26,487 nucleotides of DNA from assembly GCA_046756445.1 (NCBI GenBank), contig JBHHWI010000033.1, positions 1 to 26,487 on the forward strand, written 5' to 3'. Shown piece after piece: positions 22,568 through 26,487 of this stretch. Source of the DNA: JACZWL01 sp046756445 (GTDB taxonomy: Bacteria; Pseudomonadota; Gammaproteobacteria; Steroidobacterales; Woeseiaceae). Positions within the stretch are counted from its first letter, which is position 1, and each line of letters starts with the position of its first letter. Position numbers and translations under genes: made by a program. The notes below the pieces were generated by a model. It searched no databases and was not told the origin of the DNA. It worked only from the letters and a program-made list of their open reading frames with translations.

Positions 22568-24475
22568 GTGAACTTCTTCGATGCGCAGGACAGCGCCCGG
22601 CGTTCGACCCGCTGGCTGGTTGTCGTTTATGTCATCGCGACGGTCCTGATTGTCGCAGGCGTCACCCTGACGGTGGCCGCCGCGTTTGCGATGGCCGACG
22701 ACCCCGGGCGACCCGCCGACCCGTCGATTCTTGTCGCAGCGGCGACGCTGACTGCGCTCGTTATTATCGGCGCAACAGTCTACAAGACCGCACGTTTGTC
22801 GTCGGGCGGCGGACGGGTCGCGCTCGACATGGGCGGCACCCTGGTGCCCGCTGACGTCCGGGATCCATTGAGAAGACGATTGAGAAACGTCGTCGAGGAA
22901 ATGGCTATTGCCTCCGGCGTGCCGGTCCCCGAGATCTATGTGCTCGAAGAAGAAATGAGCATCAACGCGTTTGCCGCCGGTTTTGCGCCCGGTGACGCGG
23001 CAGTCGCGGTGACGCGCGGCACGCTGGAAGTCCTCGACCGAGATGAATTGCAGGGCGTGATCGCACATGAGTTCAGTCACATTCTCAATGGCGACATGCG
23101 GCTGAACATACGCATGATGGGGGTGCTCTTCGGTATCATGGTGCTTGGAATAATCGGCCGGCTTATTCTCCGTGGCGGCTACCATTCCGGCCTGGCATCC
23201 AGTCGGCGAAGCAAGAGCGCGCCAGCCATCATGGTCATCGGTCTCGGTCTCGCGGTCCTCGGCTGGATCGGTGTGTTCTTCGCACGACTCGTCAAGGCAG
23301 CGGTATCACGACAGCGCGAATTCCTCGCCGATGCATCCGCCGTCCAGTTCACGCGGCAAACCGACGGCATCGCAAATGCATTGAAAAAGATCGGCGGCTA
23401 CACGTCACATTCATACATAAAGTCCGTTGATCCCGAGGAGGTCAGCCACATGTTATTTGCCGGCGGCATTTCCCGGCTGACTTCGCTTTTCGCCACGCAC
23501 CCGCCGTTGATCGAACGCATACAAGCGCTCGATCCCGCATTCGAAGCATCCGGCTACCCGGCGGTGGATGCCACGCCGCATTCCGGAAAGCGGGCACAGG
23601 TTGCCACGGAAGCTCGGGCTGCGGGCCTGTCGGCGCCCGCCGGGGAACGGCGCAGGATACCGGCGTCCATTCCGGATGCTGTAGGCAGGCCGGATCCGGA
23701 GCAGCTCGCGTTTGCCGGGCAGTTGCGACGCTCGATCCCCGCGCGGCTGTATGACGCCGCACACTCGCCGGAACACGCATGGATACTGACACTGGCCCTG
23801 GCGCTCGATCGAAACGACGCCGACCGTCAGCTGAGATTTGTCGATGAGCAGCTGGGCGTCGAATACGGAGCTGAGGTCCGCGGCTACTTCGAAGAGATGT
23901 GCGCCATCGGCTCCGAGTATCGACTGGTCTTGCTCGAGATCGCTTTTCCCGCACTCAAGCGCAGACCGGCACCGCAACTGGACTATCTGCTCGATCTGGT
24001 CGGGCGACTCATTGAGCTGGACGGCGACGTCGCGCTCGACGAATACTGCTTCTATCGCGTTCTGGCCGCCAACCTCGAGAAGGCCCATGATCCGTCGGGC
24101 CGCCCCAAGGGCAATCGCGCCAGCAAGAAGGCCATCCGGCAGGCGGCACTCGCCCTGCTCGGGACGGTGGCACGGCACGGGCATGCATCGCCTGAGGCCC
24201 GGGAGGCTGCGTACCAGGCCGGCCTTGCCGAGTTCGGTCAGTGGGCCCGCGAAGCACGCTACGAAGAGCGTGGGGTCCAGACGGTATCGCTACTCGATCA
24301 GACCCTGAACGTGCTCGAGAAAATGAATGCCGCCGGCCGCAAGAGCCTGCTGCGGGCTCTCGGCAGTACAGTGAGTCACGACGGGTATGTATCGGTCGCT
24401 GAAGCCGAACTGCTGAGAGCAGTCTGTGCCAGCCTGGATTGCCCGCTGCCGCCGATTTTGGGTCAGCGGGGCTAA
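22568..24475 (+). CDS. M48 family metalloprotease with extra C-terminal helical (TerB-like) domain
   Basis: This 635-residue inner-membrane zinc protease has spans at about 16-42, 53-72, 184-202 and 219-243. The catalytic motif is HEFSH (167-171), with the downstream QREFLADASAV segment (249-259) for the third ligand and THPPLIERI (310-318), all typical of HtpX/Ste24-type M48 peptidases. A further segment of about 300 residues (about 335-635) is unusual relative to HtpX. It is helical, with LIELDGDVALDEY and SHDGYVSVAEAELLRAVCAS, resembling TerB-like domains. The start is GTG, 6 nt after lemA, indicating coupled expression. It is probably an envelope quality-control protease working with LemA. 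Confidence 0.92.
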   Translation: MNFFDAQDSARRSTRWLVVVYVIATVLIVAGVTLTVAAAFAMADDPGRPADPSILVAAATLTALVIIGATVYKTARLSSGGGRVALDMGGTLVPADVRDPLRRRLRNVVEEMAIASGVPVPEIYVLEEEMSINAFAAGFAPGDAAVAVTRGTLEVLDRDELQGVIAHEFSHILNGDMRLNIRMMGVLFGIMVLGIIGRLILRGGYHSGLASSRRSKSAPAIMVIGLGLAVLGWIGVFFARLVKAAVSRQREFLADASAVQFTRQTDGIANALKKIGGYTSHSYIKSVDPEEVSHMLFAGGISRLTSLFATHPPLIERIQALDPAFEASGYPAVDATPHSGKRAQVATEARAAGLSAPAGERRRIPASIPDAVGRPDPEQLAFAGQLRRSIPARLYDAAHSPEHAWILTLALALDRNDADRQLRFVDEQLGVEYGAEVRGYFEEMCAIGSEYRLVLLEIAFPALKRRPAPQLDYLLDLVGRLIELDGDVALDEYCFYRVLAANLEKAHDPSGRPKGNRASKKAIRQAALALLGTVARHGHASPEAREAAYQAGLAEFGQWAREARYEERGVQTVSLLDQTLNVLEKMNAAGRKSLLRALGSTVSHDGYVSVAEAELLRAVCASLDCPLPPILGQRG

Positions 24476-24570
24476 ATCGCGTATTATTGCGGCTTAGGGG
24501 ACTCTTTGAGCTTCGTTTCTTCCTGGGCGCGTCCACGTGACGCAGAAACACAACTATTTGGAATACGATC

Positions 24571-25392
24571 ATGCACATACGCCTAAGATGTTGTCTGCTT
24601 GTCTTGTCGATTATGGTCGCGATGCCGGCGGCGGCTGCTACCAAGGAGGAAAAACGTGTCGCGGACGCCACCGACGTTCTCGATCAGCTGCTCAGGATTC
24701 CGGAGCAGAGCGTCCCACCGGCGTTGCTTGCACGCGCGTATGCCGTTGCCGTCGTGCCGAACGTGGTCAAGCTGGGGTTCGGGCTCGGCGCCCGGCGCGG
24801 AAAAGGGATCCTGGTGGTTCGCCGAGAGGACAATTCCTGGAGTAATCCGGCGTTCATCGCGCTGACCGGCGGCAGCTTCGGCTGGCAGATCGGGGCCCAG
24901 TCGACCGATATTATCCTGGTTTTCAAGACGCGGGAGGGCGTCGAGGGCATCACGAACGGCAAACTCACGCTCGGTGCCGATGCGTCTATCGCGGCGGGCC
25001 CGGTCGGACGGCACACGGAGATTGCGACCGACATTCAGTTCAAATCTGAAGTGTTCTCTTATTCACGCAGCAGGGGAATCTTCCTGGGCGTGGCTCTGGA
25101 AGGCGCCGGCGTCACAATGGACAGGGTGGCGAATGCCGCATTTTATGGATCGTCAAGCATCACGCCCGCGCAGATTTTCGCGAGTTCGGGCAACAGCGCA
25201 CCTGCGGTGGCAAACACTTTTGTTCAGGTTTTGACGGCACAGACGCGACGTCTGCCGAAGCAACCCGGTATGGGATCCGGGATATCGTCCGCCGGAACCC
25301 GGGAAGAGCGTAAATCTTCCGTGCGTACTTTCGGCCTTCGCGACCCGGAGGAACCTGTCGCTGAAAGCGGAGAGCAAAACAAGGATTTCTAA
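24571..25392 (+). CDS. SYLF-domain (YSC84-like) lipid-binding protein
   Basis: This 273-residue exported protein has a signal peptide (RLRCCLLVLSIMVAMPAAA) with cleavage near residue 22. A SYLF domain follows at about 30-225 (AVVPNVVKLGFGLGARRGKG, NPAFIALTGGSFGWQIGAQ, TLGADASIAAGPVGRHTEI, GIFLGVALEGAGV). SYLF domains bind phospholipids, and bacterial members are periplasmic with little known of their role. The C-terminal 45 residues are low-complexity and charged. It lies 95 nt after the M48 gene with GGAAT before the ATG, so it could be in the same transcript or have its own promoter. Confidence 0.92.
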   Translation: MHIRLRCCLLVLSIMVAMPAAAATKEEKRVADATDVLDQLLRIPEQSVPPALLARAYAVAVVPNVVKLGFGLGARRGKGILVVRREDNSWSNPAFIALTGGSFGWQIGAQSTDIILVFKTREGVEGITNGKLTLGADASIAAGPVGRHTEIATDIQFKSEVFSYSRSRGIFLGVALEGAGVTMDRVANAAFYGSSSITPAQIFASSGNSAPAVANTFVQVLTAQTRRLPKQPGMGSGISSAGTREERKSSVRTFGLRDPEEPVAESGEQNKDF

Positions 25393-25410
25393 GCTGCGAT
25401 TGGTGACTCG

Positions 25411-26487
25411 TTGAACGAGTTGATCGAACGGGCGCAGACCTGGGCCGATTTCCTCGGCCCGAACATCTACTTGCAGGCGGCGGCGCTTGCACTGGCCTTT
25501 ATCGTGATCGGCAAGATCGCGGACGTCGTTTTCAGCAAGACGATTGCGCAAGTTGTCGCGAAGTCGAAAACGGAATTCGACGACGGCCTCGTCGCTATCC
25601 TGCACAAGCCGATTTTCGTTACGTTCGTACTGATCGGCCTGGCGCTGGCCACCCGGCGTCTCGAGCTGCCGACGACGCCGGAATACATAACCCTCGGTAT
25701 CCTCCGAACGATCGCGATTGTCATCTGGTACGGATTCTTCAGCGGCTTCGTCAATCTCGTGCTCGCTGCCACGAGGCGAGGCCGGCTGAGCAGGATGCTG
25801 CATGCCAGCATGCTGCCGCTGGTCGGCACGATTCTGCGAGTCCTGCTGATCGCGCTGGCGGTCTATTTCGTGTTTCTCGCCTGGAACATCAACGTGACGG
25901 CGTGGGTGGCGTCAGCCGGTATCGTCGGTCTCGCATTGAGTTTCGCCGCGCGAGATACGTTGTCAAATCTGTTCGCCGGATTTTCGATCGTCGCCGACGC
26001 GCCCTACAAGACGGGCGATTTCATCATCCTCGAAACCGGTGAGCGGGGCATGGTCACGCAAATCGGCCTGCGCAGCACTCGGATATTGACACGAGATGAT
26101 GTCGAGATCACGGTACCGAACGGCATAATCGGCAACGCCAAGATAATCAATGAAGCGGGGGGTCCTTCGGCCAAACACCGTATACGCGTCGCCGTCGGCG
26201 TTGCTTACGGCAGCGATGTCGATTACGTCATCGAGACACTGTCAGCCATTGCCGATGAACACGAAGAAATTTGCGGGACTCCCGAACCGCGCGTCCGGTT
26301 TCGAAGATTCGGCGAATCCAGTCTCGACTTCGAATTGCTTTGCTGGATCGATCAGCCGGTCGACCGGGGCCGTATTTCACACGAACTCAACTGTGTCGTT
26401 TACAAGACGTTCCAGGGTGCCGGGATCGAGATACCCATTCCGCAAAGGGACTTGCACGTGCGCACGATGCCGGCGCAGGGCGGCTAG
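25411..26487 (+). CDS. Mechanosensitive ion channel family protein (MscS-like)
   Basis: This 358-residue inner-membrane channel opens on membrane tension during hypoosmotic shock. N-terminal spans lie at about 19-40, 66-82, 96-120 and 135-157. They are followed by the pore-lining helix and beta-domain signature VGLALSFAARDTLSNLFAGF (172-191), then DAPYKTGDFI and the typical VEITVPNGIIGNAKIIN. The C-terminal alpha/beta part contains the VRVAVGVAYGSDVDYVIETL-type segment. The start is TTG with GGTGA a few nt upstream. The gene ends with TAG at the last base of the window and is complete. It follows SYLF by 18 nt, probably in the same operon. Confidence 0.94.
   Translation: MNELIERAQTWADFLGPNIYLQAAALALAFIVIGKIADVVFSKTIAQVVAKSKTEFDDGLVAILHKPIFVTFVLIGLALATRRLELPTTPEYITLGILRTIAIVIWYGFFSGFVNLVLAATRRGRLSRMLHASMLPLVGTILRVLLIALAVYFVFLAWNINVTAWVASAGIVGLALSFAARDTLSNLFAGFSIVADAPYKTGDFIILETGERGMVTQIGLRSTRILTRDDVEITVPNGIIGNAKIINEAGGPSAKHRIRVAVGVAYGSDVDYVIETLSAIADEHEEICGTPEPRVRFRRFGESSLDFELLCWIDQPVDRGRISHELNCVVYKTFQGAGIEIPIPQRDLHVRTMPAQGG

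Noticed and set aside
1..26487. tRNA, rRNA, CRISPR, prophage or integrase signatures
   Set aside because: None was seen by eye. The only repeats are the hairpins and direct repeats listed.

Overview
The window reads as chromosomal DNA from a moderately GC-rich gammaproteobacterium, probably an uncultured or little-studied marine/sediment lineage. This is inferred from the aceA / XRE-DUF3612-type regulator pair, the LemA-M48 pair, the RAYT-style GGGGTCAGAGCCCC repeat and the overall gene families. No plasmid, phage, tRNA, rRNA or CRISPR signature was found. I count 29 intact genes, three gene relics and several non-coding signals.

Layout. (1) 1-2357: a perfect hairpin repeat, then a minus-strand run of fatty acid desaturase, VOC protein and LuxR-type regulator. 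(2) 2497-3723: plus-strand SDR, a P-II (GlnK-like) protein and a 27-codon leader that looks like the beheaded start of amtB. (3) 3720-6282: a tightly packed minus-strand cluster of macro domain hydrolase, family-6 DNA glycosylase, VOC protein and MAPEG protein, preceded by an SDR C-terminal relic and an AhpD-like peroxidase-related enzyme. (4) 6506-9875: a small exported Cys protein, the C-terminal relic of homogentisate dioxygenase (hmgA), isocitrate lyase (aceA), and a divergent XRE/M78-like regulator. Between the last two lie three direct repeats with an exact 14-bp period. (5) 9869-20534: an 11-gene minus-strand operon: TlpA thioredoxin, coiled-coil protein, three TPR proteins (one a lipoprotein), small exported protein, TolQ/ExbB, two different ExbD/TolR, an AgmX/PglI-type TonB-like protein and a CotH-like exported protein. 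(6) 20535-20927: a gene-free stretch with a CRP-like palindrome, a RAYT-style inverted repeat and a terminator-like hairpin. (7) 20928-26487: ApbE, divergent from and overlapping LemA, then an M48 protease with an extra C-terminal domain, a SYLF lipoprotein-binding-type protein and an MscS channel.

How it fits together. Region 5 is the most interesting part. It has every component of a proton-motive-force-driven envelope machine: stator TolQ/ExbB plus two ExbD, a proline-rich periplasm-spanning transducer, and a large periplasmic/outer-membrane TPR scaffold. The parts resemble the Agl/Glt, Tol-Pal and TonB systems, but there is no Pal, TolB or TonB-dependent receptor. One ExbD has lost the proton-binding Asp (it is Asn) and the other keeps it. 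Regions 2-4 look like a patchwork of rearrangement breakpoints, with three relics (amtB 5' end, SDR 3' end, hmgA 3' end) each abutting an intact gene. The aceA/regulator pair is a plausible acetate or fatty-acid-responsive glyoxylate shunt switch. Regions 3 and 7 look like detoxification/repair and envelope maintenance modules.
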